Source of the DNA: Polystyrenella longa
GTDB taxonomy: Bacteria; Planctomycetota; Planctomycetia; Planctomycetales; Planctomycetaceae
DNA: 64,000 nt
Assembly (NCBI RefSeq): GCF_007750395.1
Contig: NZ_CP036281.1
Span: 5,541,001-5,605,000, forward strand
Direction: 5' to 3'
Shown here: piece by piece, positions 1-9,777 of the stretch
Numbering within the stretch: the stretch's first letter is position 1
How the letters are laid out: each line of letters opens with the position of its first letter
The notes under the pieces: model-generated
What the model saw: the letters and a program-made list of their open reading frames with translations, nothing else
Database searches by the model: none
What the model was told of the DNA's origin: nothing
Position numbers and translations under genes: made by a program

Positions 1-519
1 GTTCCGGATGTTTAAATGCTTCAGTTTCCAGACTTTGCCCTCGCGAAGGCAGTAGCTGGGCTCATCTTCAAGCAAGAGGACGTGGTTCTCGGCGGGGAAG
101 ATACCCGCGCCACGATTGTGGTTCGCATCTTTTGTTTTATTATCGACCGGCAATACCGGCACGGCAGAAATTTTTGGATCGGGCGGGAGAAAAGCATGGA
201 CGTGCATCACGGTGCCGAGCGGGACGTCGTACAGATCCGCCGGTGCCCCATGATAGCGAATGATGCCGTAGGGGAGCATGGCAAAAGGGTGCGGATTGTT
301 TCGGCAAAACATTCCCGTTCCTTGCACACGAATGCTGCCACGGCGGTTGGCATGATCCACGAACACGAGTTCGCCCCGGTAGGAGTGCGCCTTTTCCAGA
401 GAGGGAAACTTTCCCGCCTCGGGGCGGAACGGCTCGTCGGCAGCGTTGGCATTGCCCGCGAGCAGGGACACACACAGGTACAGAACGGCGACATAGCAGA
501 TAGATTTGAGTTGTGTCAT
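1..519 (-). CDS. Secreted protein of unknown function (3' end beyond window)
   Basis: The minus strand is open from an ATG at 517-519 to the window edge, giving at least 173 residues with no stop. The N-terminus is a clear signal peptide (basic start, hydrophobic core, cleavage near NANA-ADEP), so the product should be exported. The start codon overlaps the stop of the DUF1552 gene in an ATGA arrangement, which supports the start and implies translational coupling in one operon. The mature part contains a [12 protein letters not shown]-type stretch and His/Pro-rich segments. I recognise no family. From its neighbours I infer that it works with the DUF1592/DUF1552 pair, but no reaction can be assigned. 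Confidence 0.75.
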   Translation of the reverse strand, partial: MTQLKSICYVAVLYLCVSLLAGNANAADEPFRPEAGKFPSLEKAHSYRGELVFVDHANRRGSIRVQGTGMFCRNNPHPFAMLPYGIIRYHGAPADLYDVPLGTVMHVHAFLPPDPKISAVPVLPVDNKTKDANHNRGAGIFPAENHVLLLEDEPSYCLREGKVWKLKHLNIRN

Positions 520-1871
520 AGTTCGATCACCTTGTTGCTATCGCCAAAATTGTCAGTTTCCACCCCCATGTGTTGGGCCATGAGGAGCAGCAGGTTACTC
601 ATGTGGGCGTTGGGGTTCGCGGGGCGGCTACAGAGCCCGTAATGTTCACGGGGTTTGTCGAGTTGGTAACCGCCGAAGTGCCCCTGATTGAAGTCGAGAT
701 GACTGCCATGCTTCAGGCCGAGGTCCGAACCGCCAGCGAATACTAGCGGGAGGTTAGCGTTTCCATGGCTGTGGCCGTAGGACATACCGCTGCCAAAGAG
801 TGCCATCGTCGAGCCAAGGAGCGGCTTGCCGTTGACGTCCTTCGTCTCCTTAAGCCGCGACAGGAAGTAGCTGAACTGCTCAATTGCGAACGTATCGTAG
901 TTGGTGAGCTTCTCCATGTAACCTGGATCGCCGCCGTGGTGGCTGAGCTGATGGCGGGACTCGGTAATGCCGATTTCAGGAATGGCAATCGCTTGACCTT
1001 CGCCGCCCAGGCTGAAGGTGACTACGCGTGTTACATCGGTTTGAAAGGCGAGCACCATCAGGTCGTAGACGGTGCGGAAATAGTCGCCTGCCTGGGTTTC
1101 GGCGATGTCCCGGTTGGTCCGTTTGCGGTCGGCGTCGGAGATGTCAGGTAGCGGCGTGTCGAGCCAGGCTTCGGCCCGCCGTGTGCGGATCTCTGCCTCA
1201 CGAACCGAGGTGAGGTATTGGTCGAGTCGTCCTTTGTCGGCCGCTCCTATCTTTTGCTCAAGCCGACGTACTTCCGCTAGGTTGTCATCGAGGACGCTGG
1301 CTTTACGACGCAGGGCCCTGCGTTGGACTGCGATGCCGCCTTTCGGTTCCTCGAAGAGAGACGCGAAGATCTCACTGCAACGACGCATCGCCGGAAGCCG
1401 AACGCCGTCTGCGGTCCAGGCGAGGGAATCCTGCGTAATGGCGATTTCCATGGACGGGTAGCGAGTGTGCTTCGCGGTGACTTCGGCCATCTTCTGGTCC
1501 ACGGAGATCGTGTTGCGGTCGGAAGGGCCGAGCTTTCCGCCGGTTAGCCAGATATTGATGCAGTTGTGGTGGTGGCCGAGGCTTCCCGGATGATGCAGAC
1601 CGCTGATAGGCGTGATGACCTGGCGGTGCTTCTCCAGAGGCTTGAGCGACTGGGAAAACTCGTAATCCCGGCCCGGCTTGGTGATCTGATAGTTCAGTGA
1701 ATGGACGCCGTTCGCGAGGTAGATAAAAGCGCTGCGCCGAGGCGTGGAGGGGTGTTCGGCCGCGTTGAGCGGGATCATGCATTCGAGCATGGGCAGGGCG
1801 ATGCAGGTTCCCATTGCACGGAGGGCAAGGCGGCGGTCGATCAACCAGGATTGAGTTCGAATGTTGCTCAT
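516..1871 (-). CDS. DUF1552 domain protein
   Basis: A 451-residue protein that matches the planctomycete/verrucomicrobial DUF1552 family in length and content. It has an N-terminal twin-arginine-like region ([11 protein letters not shown]), then the family's typical YLANGVH segment (about residue 52), a [12 protein letters not shown] histidine cluster near 92-103 and an SLGGEGQ/HHGGD region in the second half. These proteins usually lie directly beside DUF1592 cytochrome-like proteins, as here (66 bp downstream of one). Biochemical function is unknown. The histidine clusters suggest metal binding, which is inference. The stop codon overlaps the start of the next secreted protein gene. Confidence 0.9.
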   Translation of the reverse strand: MSNIRTQSWLIDRRLALRAMGTCIALPMLECMIPLNAAEHPSTPRRSAFIYLANGVHSLNYQITKPGRDYEFSQSLKPLEKHRQVITPISGLHHPGSLGHHHNCINIWLTGGKLGPSDRNTISVDQKMAEVTAKHTRYPSMEIAITQDSLAWTADGVRLPAMRRCSEIFASLFEEPKGGIAVQRRALRRKASVLDDNLAEVRRLEQKIGAADKGRLDQYLTSVREAEIRTRRAEAWLDTPLPDISDADRKRTNRDIAETQAGDYFRTVYDLMVLAFQTDVTRVVTFSLGGEGQAIAIPEIGITESRHQLSHHGGDPGYMEKLTNYDTFAIEQFSYFLSRLKETKDVNGKPLLGSTMALFGSGMSYGHSHGNANLPLVFAGGSDLGLKHGSHLDFNQGHFGGYQLDKPREHYGLCSRPANPNAHMSNLLLLMAQHMGVETDNFGDSNKVIEL

Positions 1872-1937
1872 TGCTATTATTCCTGTCTTACGCTTCGGGT
1901 TACCAATGTTTTGAAACTGGTGCTGACAGCGATTTGA

Positions 1938-4367
1938 TTATCGTTTTCTCATTAGATCCGACAAGGCCACGGCACGTACGATGTCTTTGATTCGGTATTC
2001 GTGTTTCTTCGCTTCTTCTTGAATTACATTGAGATCGTCCTGGTCATCGACGGTGAGGACACGGCGGAGCGCGTAGGTGCAGAGGTGTTCGATGAAGGCT
2101 CGCGCGACTTTGTCACGGTCCTCAAGCACCAACCGCTTGAATTGGACGGTATCAGTGAACGGACGACCGTCTGGCATGACGCCGGAGGCATCAACCAATG
2201 GATCTTCCCCCACGCCCGTGGGAACTCGCTCGCGGGTCCGCCACTGGCCGATGGCATCATACCGGTCAAAGGCCAGCCCAAACGGATCGATGTTGCGGTG
2301 GCACGAAGCGCAGTTTGCGTTCTTAGCGTGTGCTTCAATTCTTTGCCGGATGGTGATCTTGGTGCCCTTGGGCGGAATGGGTTCGATTGGATCGACATTG
2401 GCTGGCGGTGGCGGCGGAGTTTTATTGAAGATCGTTTCGCTGACCCAGACACCACGATGTACCGGACGGTGTCGCGTTCCGTCTGAGGTCAACCCGAGTA
2501 CCGCGCCCATGGTGAGTAAGCCGCCGCGATTGTCCTTAGGCTCGAGCGAGACACGTTGGAAGCCGTCCTGCTCTGGCTCGGTTAGTCCGTAAAAATCGCA
2601 GAGCCGTGCGTTGGCCATCGTCCAATCGGAATCGAGGAAGCCCTCGATGGGCAGATTATTCGCGAGCATCTCGCGGAAATACTCGACCGGCTCGGCGTGC
2701 ATACTTGTCTCGAGCCAGTCGTCGTAACTGGGGTAAAGCTTCTTATCCGGCGGGAACATGCCCACGCGGTGCAGCTGCAACCACTGCCGCGAAAAGTCGT
2801 CGATGAAGCGGTTTATCCGGCTGTCCGTCAGTATGCGGTCGACTTGTTTTTCCAAGCCCTCGCCATGCAAGGTACCGCTTTTGGCAGCGGCGTAGAGGGC
2901 GTTGTCGGGCATCGAACTCCATAGGAAATACGAGAGACGCGAGGCGAACTCCCAGTCGGTGAGACGTTCGCGAGTCTTTGGATCGCCCTCGACAAGGTAG
3001 ATGAAGTTTCTGGACGTCAGCACGCCCTGCAGTGCGATTCGATAGGCATCGGCGGTCTTTTCCCCCGCCTTGCGTTCGGCGTGATAGGATTGTAGATACT
3101 CTTCCAGTTCCTCCTTCTTCACTGGTCGCCGCCAGGCGCGTTCGGCAAAGCGTTGCAAGTGCTCGGCGACTATCTCGGGTGTGGCGTCGTCGGGTGGCAG
3201 CACGCCTTTTCGTCGTGATTTTTCGGTGTCCGCAACCAGGGGTCCTTCCCATTCGATCCAATCGAGGAGCACCGTCGAGAAAATGCCGTTCCCTTTGTCA
3301 TCGAACATCTGCGGGGCATTGGGGTTTAAGAGCAGGGTCTCGCTGCTGTGCGTGAATATATAACTACCCCTCTTGGAGAGTGCATTGCGGAAGGCAGCGC
3401 CACTTCTTCTGTCCACAACATCGGTAGCCACCACGCAGAAATACAGTGTCGCTGGCATCTCGAGGAACACCTCGAACTCATAAACCTGCGGACTGTCCTC
3501 TGGTGCCGTTATGTCAAATTCGATGAGGCCGTCTACGGTCTCCTCACCGGTCTTCTTCCCGATGCTAAAGTGGGCAGGCTGACCGCCGGGCGGGCGAGTT
3601 CCGCTGGCCTGAAGGCGGAGTTTATACAAACCGCTGAGCTCCGGGCCGGTCTTCCCAAACCAGTGAGGCAAAAGTGCGGGCTGAAGTTGACCGGGGAAGT
3701 GAAGGTAACGCAGTGGTCGTTTAATTCCCAACCGGTCCAGTGCCTCCTGCTGGATCTTCGCGCCGCCGTAACGCAACTCCGCAGCAGTCTTGTGGATTTT
3801 GCGAGCCTCGCCCGACGTGCCGGGGAATGCGCGTTCGAGCACGATGTCCGCCGCGCGGTAATAACGGTCCACATGCGAAGGCGAAAGCGAAAGTTGCGAC
3901 CCGATGCGCTCAATCCCGTGCCACAGCGTATCCTCATTCAACTCTCCTGGTTTGGCAGGGTCGTAACGCACTCCGAGTAGATCGTAGATTGTGTTTTGAT
4001 ATTCCTTCCGACTCAGTCGATAATGTGCCACCGTTGGCCGCGCCGCCAAGCGGGCCGCCCGGCCTTCCTTGAGCAGCGAGTTGAGATTCGTGACGAAGGC
4101 CGTAATCTCGTTTTGAGTCGGCTGCGGTTCATCTTCTGGTGGCATCTCGCCGCTGTTGACCTTATCGAGCACTTCTGCCCAATTGTGAGTGTCCACCCCC
4201 GCCTTGAAGTCGCGCGACAGTCGGTCGATCCGAATGTCGCCTTCCTCCCTCTGAGAGCTATGGCAGCGGACGCAGTACTTTTTCAGAAACGCCTCAAACG
4301 GTTCCGCAGCCGAGGCTGACGCGATGCCGAACAGGCATGCAATGATTAGGAAACACAATCGGATCAT
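1938..4367 (-). CDS. DUF1592/DUF1588-type cytochrome-like secreted protein
   Basis: An 809-residue protein with an N-terminal signal peptide ending near ASASA-AEP. A c-type haem motif CVRCH lies at about residues 32-36. The order then fits the planctomycete multidomain family: DUF1587 ([18 protein letters not shown] near 117-134), DUF1595, DUF1592 ([17 protein letters not shown] region, about 470-490), DUF1588 with a second CASCH motif ([19 protein letters not shown]) and DUF1585 at the C-terminus. Two CxxCH motifs predict two covalently bound haems, so an extracytoplasmic electron-transfer role is likely. The substrate is unknown. It is the first gene of the minus-strand operon with the DUF1552 gene. 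Confidence 0.92.
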   Translation of the reverse strand: MIRLCFLIIACLFGIASASAAEPFEAFLKKYCVRCHSSQREEGDIRIDRLSRDFKAGVDTHNWAEVLDKVNSGEMPPEDEPQPTQNEITAFVTNLNSLLKEGRAARLAARPTVAHYRLSRKEYQNTIYDLLGVRYDPAKPGELNEDTLWHGIERIGSQLSLSPSHVDRYYRAADIVLERAFPGTSGEARKIHKTAAELRYGGAKIQQEALDRLGIKRPLRYLHFPGQLQPALLPHWFGKTGPELSGLYKLRLQASGTRPPGGQPAHFSIGKKTGEETVDGLIEFDITAPEDSPQVYEFEVFLEMPATLYFCVVATDVVDRRSGAAFRNALSKRGSYIFTHSSETLLLNPNAPQMFDDKGNGIFSTVLLDWIEWEGPLVADTEKSRRKGVLPPDDATPEIVAEHLQRFAERAWRRPVKKEELEEYLQSYHAERKAGEKTADAYRIALQGVLTSRNFIYLVEGDPKTRERLTDWEFASRLSYFLWSSMPDNALYAAAKSGTLHGEGLEKQVDRILTDSRINRFIDDFSRQWLQLHRVGMFPPDKKLYPSYDDWLETSMHAEPVEYFREMLANNLPIEGFLDSDWTMANARLCDFYGLTEPEQDGFQRVSLEPKDNRGGLLTMGAVLGLTSDGTRHRPVHRGVWVSETIFNKTPPPPPANVDPIEPIPPKGTKITIRQRIEAHAKNANCASCHRNIDPFGLAFDRYDAIGQWRTRERVPTGVGEDPLVDASGVMPDGRPFTDTVQFKRLVLEDRDKVARAFIEHLCTYALRRVLTVDDQDDLNVIQEEAKKHEYRIKDIVRAVALSDLMRKR

Positions 4368-4701
4368 GTTGATTCAGGTGAGTTTATTTGGGAGGAGAGA
4401 TTGAGACGCGACAGCAAAAACAGTAGCCTCATTCTACCGACACGGCTACCGTAATGTGAGCATTAAATTTAACCGAATCCCTAACTCTCACTCACCAAGA
4501 TTGGGCTTTAACAAGCGAAGCGGGACTTCGCAGACTCATGTTCACAAGACAATGAGCAATTTACCGCCCGAGATCTCTCTCCAAGAACAGATAGTGGAAC
4601 GACCACCGTCTTCCTCTTTAAAAGATCAAATCTGCAAGTCTCACGGCGAACATAACGCATACGCTCCACGCGATCAGACTCAAAGGGCATCACTTCGAGC
4701 G
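4368..4701. other. Intergenic region, no gene supported
   Basis: This is the 5' flank of the DUF1592 operon up to the IS boundary. A 91-codon plus-strand ORF (4456-4731) runs through it but ends inside the IS terminal repeat and resembles no family, so it is not called. No terminator or convincing promoter was recognised. Confidence 0.4.
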
Positions 4702-6210
4702 CGTATCGTAAATTTATTCAGCCGACGTTGAAAACGAGTGATTCCAAGCGGTTATATCTCTGGAGAGTGGTAGATTTCGCACGAGATCCGTTTCACGACT
4801 TGAACTCCGCCATCAGATTCGATGCAAAAATGACCTTCCGAGCGCAACGGTATCGCGGAATCACAACACTAGGACCGACATCTTTTCGAGGCTGATTCAA
4901 GCTGCGTCGCGGTAGTAATACTTGAGCAGACCGCCGAGACGTTCGCGGCATTCGATCTTGCCGGCAACGCATCCAACTTCTTCATCAGGATCAATCAACT
5001 GATTGTCGAGTCCCTGATGATTCCGCTCGAAATGGTAGTGAGCAACGTATTCTTTCAGGGCCCGTTCGAGTGAGTGTTGCCCGAAGAAAATCATCTTGTC
5101 CAGGCATTCGGATTTCAGGCTTCTCATGAATCGTTCGAGATACGCATTCATGTTGGGGCTCTTCGGTGGTAGAAGAACTGGTTCGATGTTGGTCATCTTG
5201 TGAAGATATGTACGGAATGGTTGAAAGCTACCATCGCGATCAAGAATAAGATGTGTGGCGTTCTCCAGGTATTCATCACTACCGGTCAGGTTACGTGCAA
5301 CCTGAGTTACCCATTGCTTGTTGGGATTAGTCGTAATTCCTGCGATCTCAACACGGCGTGATTTCAATTCCATTACCACCATGATGTAAAACGTAGTCAG
5401 CCCCGTTTTCGTCCAGACTTCGACCGTTGTGAAATCGACGGCGAAGATGGTTTCCCAATGAGCTTTGAGGAATGTCTGCCAGGACATCGAAGCGGGGCGG
5501 TTAGGTACGGGTTCGATTCCATTCGCTTTAAGTACATTCCTGACGGTTGTGTATGTGATGTGGTAGCCGACATTTGCCAAAGCACCCTGGATTCGATCAG
5601 CTCCCCAAGTGGGGTTCTGTTTCGCGAAACGAAGCATCTGTTCAACAACCTCCTGTCGAATGCGGGGTCGGCCTACACGCGGTTTGTCCGACGAATAATC
5701 CCACTTCCGGGCGATCAGTTCTCGATGCCAGCGGAGAATCGTATCAGGTGTGAAGATGGTTCCGATTTCACGCAGTAACTTCCGTCCGAGTGCCTTTCCT
5801 TTTGCAGCCAGACGTCCTCTCTGGTCGTCATTGAGCAGGATGCGTTTCTTTCCGAGCTTCTCCCGGAGGACGCGGTTTTCGGCCTGCAGGTACTCGATCG
5901 CCTGCTGTTGTTCGCGATTGATCCAGCTGGCAAGAGCCAGAACGAGCAGGTGCCAATGCTGCATCTGAAAATTCATGGAAGTGGTTCCAAAGCGAGGGAG
6001 TTGAAGTCACTGTGGAAACATAATAGTTCCCTGAGCCGACAGGGGAACTGAATTCAATATTGCAGTCAGTCTCGAATACTGGAAATGCTGTTTGTAACGA
6101 TTGAAGCGACGGGCGAGGTGGTCGGGTCGTCTGAGAGTGAACTCAATCAGAGTCTCACAGATGTCTTAAATTAGAGTGTTTTGCGTTCGGCTGAGTTTCT
6201 TTACGGTACG
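4702..6210 (-). mobile_element. 1.5-kb IS, copy A (intact, single DDE transposase)
   Basis: The element is bounded by imperfect inverted repeats of about 24 bp. On the plus strand it starts CGTATCGTAAATTTATTCAG and ends with the inverse of CGTACCGTAAAGAAACTCAG. It carries one transposase gene on the minus strand. Copy E (49448-50955) has the same length within 1 bp and the same ends. I could not see a convincing target-site duplication. Its left end (+ strand 6210) interrupts an ABC ATPase gene whose 3' part follows. Confidence 0.85.
4897..5976 (-). CDS. rve-type DDE transposase of the 1.5-kb IS (copy A)
   Basis: A 359-residue full-length transposase. It has an N-terminal coiled-coil/HTH region (INREQQQAIEYL, then TPDTILRWHREL at 77-88 and a GRPRIR recognition segment near 102-107). 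The integrase core follows, with D181 (FAVDFTTV), D246/D248 (LILDRDGSF) and E281 (NAYLERF) as the probable catalytic residues. There is no separate OrfA and no frameshift, unlike classical IS3 elements. The relationship is to the IS481/IS3-like rve superfamily; the exact ISfinder family is not determined here. The protein is very similar to the copies at 10.6, 23.9 and 49.7 kb. Confidence 0.9.
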   Translation of the reverse strand: MNFQMQHWHLLVLALASWINREQQQAIEYLQAENRVLREKLGKKRILLNDDQRGRLAAKGKALGRKLLREIGTIFTPDTILRWHRELIARKWDYSSDKPRVGRPRIRQEVVEQMLRFAKQNPTWGADRIQGALANVGYHITYTTVRNVLKANGIEPVPNRPASMSWQTFLKAHWETIFAVDFTTVEVWTKTGLTTFYIMVVMELKSRRVEIAGITTNPNKQWVTQVARNLTGSDEYLENATHLILDRDGSFQPFRTYLHKMTNIEPVLLPPKSPNMNAYLERFMRSLKSECLDKMIFFGQHSLERALKEYVAHYHFERNHQGLDNQLIDPDEEVGCVAGKIECRERLGGLLKYYYRDAA

Positions 6211-6463
6211 CGGTCAACAACAACGCATCGCCGTCGCTCGAGCAATTGCTAATCGACCCAGCGTCATTCTTGCCGATGAACCAACGGCAGCTCTTGACGG
6301 TCAGCGAGGTCGACAGGTGATGGAGTTGTTCGCGAAAGTCGCACACGAACAAGGAACGGGGGTTATTGTTGTGACACATGACCATCGTGCTCTCGACGTG
6401 TTCGACACGATCTACGAAATGGAAGATGGTCTTATGCATCGCCGATCGCTCGAAGTTAAGTAA
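6211..6463 (+). pseudogene. 3' fragment of ABC transporter ATPase (DevA/LolD-like)
   Basis: Immediately after the IS end, about 84 residues encode the C-terminal part of an ABC ATPase. It starts inside the signature motif ([16 protein letters not shown]), then has Walker B with the catalytic Glu ([13 protein letters not shown]), and the H-loop ([12 protein letters not shown]). The Walker A half is absent and is not found on the other side of the IS, so the gene has lost its 5' half. The sequence resembles ATPases of MacB/DevA-type exporters. It is non-functional as it stands. Confidence 0.85.
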
Positions 6464-6574
6464 AAACTCACTGGAGCTATGTTTCAACAACAATGAACTG
6501 GATCATTCGCAACCTTGATCAGTAAGTCTCTTCGGCTCGGATGTTAGGTGGTTGACGAACAGCACGGTAGACAA

Positions 6575-6802
6575 TTATTCAAACTCTTCGTCCCAACGCT
6601 CCTTCATATGTTCGCGGAGTCCTTGTTCCAATGCTTCCAGATACTCAGTCAGTGTTTTCTGGCGATTACTGACTTCAAAGATCATTCCACCACAATCATG
6701 GGCCATTGCTTTGGATCGAGTCCACTCCTGATCGCCAATTTCGATCCAGCCATGTTCTATCCAGGAGGCAATCGCCGGAAATCGTTTTTCGAGGTCTTCC
6801 AT
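6575..6802 (-). CDS. Small acidic protein of unknown function downstream of hipA
   Basis: A 75-residue ORF preceded by a good ribosome-binding sequence (GGGAGAAAAA then ATG). It starts 38 bp after the hipA stop on the same strand. The product is acidic and probably helical (MEDLEKRFPAIASWIEHGWIE... ending RWDEEFE). I do not recognise a family. Position suggests it is the last gene of the hipBA transcript, but it could be an unrelated small gene. Confidence 0.6.
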   Translation of the reverse strand: MEDLEKRFPAIASWIEHGWIEIGDQEWTRSKAMAHDCGGMIFEVSNRQKTLTEYLEALEQGLREHMKERWDEEFE

Positions 6803-6839
6803 TTTTTCTCCCTGTCACCTAAGCACTCATATCTGTAAA

Positions 6840-8096
6840 TCATTTATCTTCAAGAGCAAAGCGTAGATCATCATGCTCAAACGCTGACTCCATACGTTTG
6901 ATCTGCGATTTCGGGATCCCCACTGACGCCGCCTCTTGCCGCCAGCCTGATACAGCTCGGCCAACTTCATAAGCGATCTGTTTGGCTTCTATTTCATCAA
7001 GTTCAAAGTAGGCCGCGACACTGTATGCCAATGGGAGTGAGGCGGTACCGTCGTCCAGATCAATATTGGTGGACAGGATTCGGGGTTTGAGGTCCGTGGG
7101 TACGGGATTCAAGTCATAAGCGGGAGATAATCGCCATCCATTGGTTCCCTCGTACAAGAAACCATGATTTCTCAGATGATCGTCAGTATTCGAAATCAGT
7201 ATGCTGAAGACTACTCTTCTCCACAGAGCATGCATATCAGCGACAGGGGCCGCGCCGTATTGCCGTAATGCATCGACCATCTCCAGGTAACTTCGACGGT
7301 CATTGTCGCGGGCGTCCAGCATGCTCATCGCTGAAAGAAAAGGAATCCTGCTATTCGTAGCTCGATCGAATCGTCTCAGTAATATAACGGGGACTTCCCC
7401 CACATTCTCAATTCTCCAGTCGGGTACTACCAAACCTGCCTTACGTGCCAATCCCAAGGCGACCGCTTCCCATCGTACGATATCAATTTCATCATCCTGT
7501 TGGGCAAACTTGGCAATCAATAGATGGCCGTCGTGATCTCGAACAGACGCCTTCGGCCTCGCTCCCCCGAGAGACGATCCCGGGGCCAGCAATAGTCGTA
7601 ATTCCTCAGCGGTGTCGCTCTCATCTGCCATCTTGTCTGCGGCGGATAGTAATCGAGGCAGTTCCACCAGAGGCGGAATGCGCATTCCACCCGCTTCAGC
7701 CAGATAAGGACCTTCTTCCGATGTTGAGAAACGCAGTGCCCCCTGCCGAGCTTCATCATCGACTCTCAACAGGAAATCAATCTCTCTTAAAGTCCGGGGC
7801 GTCTCTCCTCCCTGCAGTGCCCGTTGGCGTTCTGCCCGTCGCATCAATGTTCTTCCCCACCGATCGGGTGCGGAGTCACCGATTGCTCCAAAGATGGCTT
7901 TATTGCCCGCTGTGTGAAACGGACCAGGCCCCAAGCTCAGGGCTGGTTCCAAGGCGAAGCGTTCCTCATGCGACAACCAGTTGCCATCGTATTCAAAACT
8001 GGCACTCTCGCGAGCCCCACGTGAGCGAGTCCAGAGTCTCCCAACTAGAATCGGTGAGTCCGCAAGGTCGACGTAAACAAAAACTTCCGTGTCCAT
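6840..8096 (-). CDS. hipA: HipA-like serine/threonine kinase toxin
   Basis: A 418-residue protein of the HipA family, the toxin of type II hipBA modules. HipA of E. coli phosphorylates glutamyl-tRNA synthetase and induces dormancy. Visible family features are the N-terminal FVYVDL...VGRLW subdomain, GDSAPDRWGR near residue 75, the ARPKASVRD nucleotide-binding segment, ISNTDDHLRNHGF (about 300-312, catalytic loop) and SPAYDLNPVP (about 320-330, metal-binding Asp). Length and motifs are complete, so the toxin looks intact. It starts 3 bp after the hipB stop. The target in this organism is unknown. Confidence 0.93.
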   Translation of the reverse strand: MDTEVFVYVDLADSPILVGRLWTRSRGARESASFEYDGNWLSHEERFALEPALSLGPGPFHTAGNKAIFGAIGDSAPDRWGRTLMRRAERQRALQGGETPRTLREIDFLLRVDDEARQGALRFSTSEEGPYLAEAGGMRIPPLVELPRLLSAADKMADESDTAEELRLLLAPGSSLGGARPKASVRDHDGHLLIAKFAQQDDEIDIVRWEAVALGLARKAGLVVPDWRIENVGEVPVILLRRFDRATNSRIPFLSAMSMLDARDNDRRSYLEMVDALRQYGAAPVADMHALWRRVVFSILISNTDDHLRNHGFLYEGTNGWRLSPAYDLNPVPTDLKPRILSTNIDLDDGTASLPLAYSVAAYFELDEIEAKQIAYEVGRAVSGWRQEAASVGIPKSQIKRMESAFEHDDLRFALEDK

Positions 8097-8099
8097 AGC

Positions 8100-8426
8100 C
8101 TACTCCGGTCGCTTCCGTTTTGATCGAATTCGCTGGGGCAATCGCTCTTCCTCCAAGGCTAGCCCAATGTCATCATCGCGCACGTCGACAAGCTGCGCTA
8201 TCCGGTCCGTCATCCCGAGAACAAACAGGACGGTAGCATAGGTGCCCATGGCAACGCTCGGTTCCCCTTTTTCTACCCGATTGAGTGTCATACGACTGAT
8301 GGAAGCGCGCTGGGCCATGATCGCTACAGGGATACGCCGTCGACGTCGAGCAGAGGCAATATCTTGTCCCAATTTTCGCATAGCTCGCTGCACGGGTAGC
8401 GGCAGCTTCGAAGGGTTAGCTTTCAT
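8100..8426 (-). CDS. hipB: HipB-like XRE antitoxin
   Basis: Helix-turn-helix protein upstream of hipA. The HTH segment reads VAIMAQRASISRMTLNRVEKGEPS, typical of the Cro/CI (XRE) fold, and the C-terminus is basic (IRSKRKRPE). HipB binds HipA and represses the operon. An upstream in-frame ATG at 8456 falls inside the predicted -10 box, so I prefer the internal start MKANPSK at 8426, giving 108 residues. Gene order hipB-hipA with 3-bp spacing is canonical. Confidence 0.88.
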   Translation of the reverse strand: MKANPSKLPLPVQRAMRKLGQDIASARRRRRIPVAIMAQRASISRMTLNRVEKGEPSVAMGTYATVLFVLGMTDRIAQLVDVRDDDIGLALEEERLPQRIRSKRKRPE

Positions 8427-8455
8427 AGTACGTCTCGTATCTAGAGCACAAAGCA

Positions 8456-8478
8456 ATTATACGTCTATTATATTAGAC
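8456..8478 (-). promoter_or_regulatory. Candidate hipBA promoter -10 and operator palindrome
   Basis: On the minus strand a perfect TATAAT lies at 8461-8456, about 30 bp upstream of the preferred hipB start. Directly upstream, 8463-8478 is GTCTAATATAATAGAC, an inverted repeat with 5-bp arms GTCTA/TAGAC, a plausible HipB operator positioned over the -10/-35 spacer. Function is inferred from position. Confidence 0.5.
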
Positions 8479-8566
8479 CATAAATACGTTTGTTGCCTAC
8501 CAATTTCGGAAAGATTTCAACAACGGCAGCGTTTGTGGTCCATAACCGGTTGTCTTTTAGAGACTT

Positions 8567-8923
8567 GTGAGCAAATCCTTTTCCCATACTGCGAAGAATT
8601 CCCTCAAGGCTAAGTCCGCTGAAATAGTAACATTGGCCATAGTGAGGATGGAGTTAGGCAATCTTGGTGATCAAAAATCGGTAGGCGGAGGCGTTTGGGA
8701 ACGTCGCCTCAATTTTGAGAAGGGTTACCGCATTTACTATGCAAAGGATGGAGAGGATCTGGTTCTGCTTTTATGTGGTGGCCCCAAATCTCGTCAACAT
8801 TCGGATATCGAAGAGGCCAAACGATACTGGAAGGACTTCAAGCAGCGTAAGGCGAAGATGAAGGCTGCAGAGAAAGCCAAGCTGAATACGCAATTAAAGA
8901 AGAAATCCAAGAGGAACAAATAA
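8567..8923 (+). CDS. HigB/RelE-like toxin (addiction module killer family)
   Basis: A 118-residue protein from a GTG start. The central part is characteristic of the RelE-superfamily addiction module killer proteins: RMELGNLGDQKSVGGGV, then GYRIYYAKDGEDLVLLLCGG, then KSRQHSDIEEAKRYWKDF. These are ribosome-dependent mRNA interferases in the toxin-first HigBA arrangement. The first about 15 residues do not fit the usual family N-terminus, so the start may be degraded or shifted. The C-terminus has an extra Lys-rich tail. A near-identical 121-bp segment of this gene recurs at 59063-59183. Confidence 0.85.
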   Translation: MSKSFSHTAKNSLKAKSAEIVTLAIVRMELGNLGDQKSVGGGVWERRLNFEKGYRIYYAKDGEDLVLLLCGGPKSRQHSDIEEAKRYWKDFKQRKAKMKAAEKAKLNTQLKKKSKRNK

Positions 8924-9273
8924 TGGCATTAACGCGAGATTTTAAAGAAACCGTGAAAGATCGCGCCGACCGTGATCCAGAGTTTCGCAAAGAGCTGCTG
9001 ACTGAAGCATTAGAAGCGATCGTTTGCGGGTATGTAGATGAGGCGAAACTCCTCCTCCGGGATTACATCAATGCCACAGTTGGCTTTGAAACCGTTGGCA
9101 AGGCTGTTGCCAAGGACCCGAAGAGTGTCATGCGAATGCTGAGTAGTCGTGGAAATCCAAATGTCGAGAATTTATTCAGCATCTCTCGGTTCCTGCAAAA
9201 GAAAGCAGGAATGCAGTTTAAAGTGGTACCTTCCAAGCTGAACGATGTTAAAAAGCGAAAGCTTACCCGCTAA
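8923..9273 (+). CDS. HigA-like antitoxin / DNA-binding protein
   Basis: A 116-residue partner of the upstream toxin. Its ATG overlaps the toxin stop codon (TAATG), which indicates translational coupling. The C-terminal half contains an HTH of the kind found in these antitoxins (VGKAVAKDPKSVMRMLSSRGNPNVENLFSI, where Ser-Val-Met-Arg-Met-Leu forms the recognition region). The N-terminal half is helical and acidic. It should neutralise the toxin and repress the operon, by analogy with the family. Confidence 0.85.
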   Translation: MALTRDFKETVKDRADRDPEFRKELLTEALEAIVCGYVDEAKLLLRDYINATVGFETVGKAVAKDPKSVMRMLSSRGNPNVENLFSISRFLQKKAGMQFKVVPSKLNDVKKRKLTR

Positions 9274-9355
9274 CAGACAAGGCATATTCTGTGTAGCTTT
9301 AGCAATGAGTACTTCAAAATCCCGTTCGATATCAGGCGATGGCAGTGACGCCTGG

Positions 9356-9703
9356 TTATGGGTGCGGCGTTATCGCGATTATAGTCAACTCTTTAGAATC
9401 GGGACCGTAGCACCAAAAGACGCGATACGCACCGGGTGTCTTATTTTGTACGTATGCCTCAAAAACTTTTTTCTTTTTGTCGAATGGATTCTCAATCGAA
9501 TCGTATTCGTGTGTATTCAACCCTGGATGCCGTGGGTTGGTCCTGAGCAGAGCGAGTGTTTTCGCAACTTGTTTGAATAGCCCCTCGTCTTGAGACGACT
9601 TCTTGATATTTTTCTTCTCCCGCGCGGTCCTGCGAGTCTTGGCATTCGCCTTCAATCGATCGTACTGATCCTTCGCGGTGACCGTCCATTTCACATTGTG
9701 CAT
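9356..9703 (-). CDS. RelE/ParE-like toxin candidate
   Basis: A 115-residue basic protein. It has the pattern of RelE-type plasmid-stabilisation toxins: a basic N-terminal helix pair (WTVTAKDQYDRLKANAKTRR), a middle LRTNPRHPGLNTHEYDSIENP segment and a C-terminal strand region GAYRVFWCYGPDSKELTIIAITPHP. It lies 75 bp downstream of an AbrB-like antitoxin gene on the same strand. RelE-type toxins cleave mRNA on ribosomes; the exact subfamily is not assigned. Confidence 0.7.
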   Translation of the reverse strand: MHNVKWTVTAKDQYDRLKANAKTRRTAREKKNIKKSSQDEGLFKQVAKTLALLRTNPRHPGLNTHEYDSIENPFDKKKKVFEAYVQNKTPGAYRVFWCYGPDSKELTIIAITPHP

Positions 9704-9777
9704 CTGCCTGCATACCTATCACAAAAGCAAAATCTCAAAAAGTCGATTGCCTGTGCTTCTTCTGAAACATTGAGACA

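Noticed and set aside
4456-4731. 91-codon plus-strand ORF upstream of the DUF1592 operon
   Set aside because: It ends inside the IS terminal repeat, has no ribosome-binding site I could recognise and resembles no protein family.
4690-6220. Target-site duplication around IS copy A
   Set aside because: The flanks share only GCG/CGG-like overlap that can be part of the terminal repeat; copies C and E also show no duplication.
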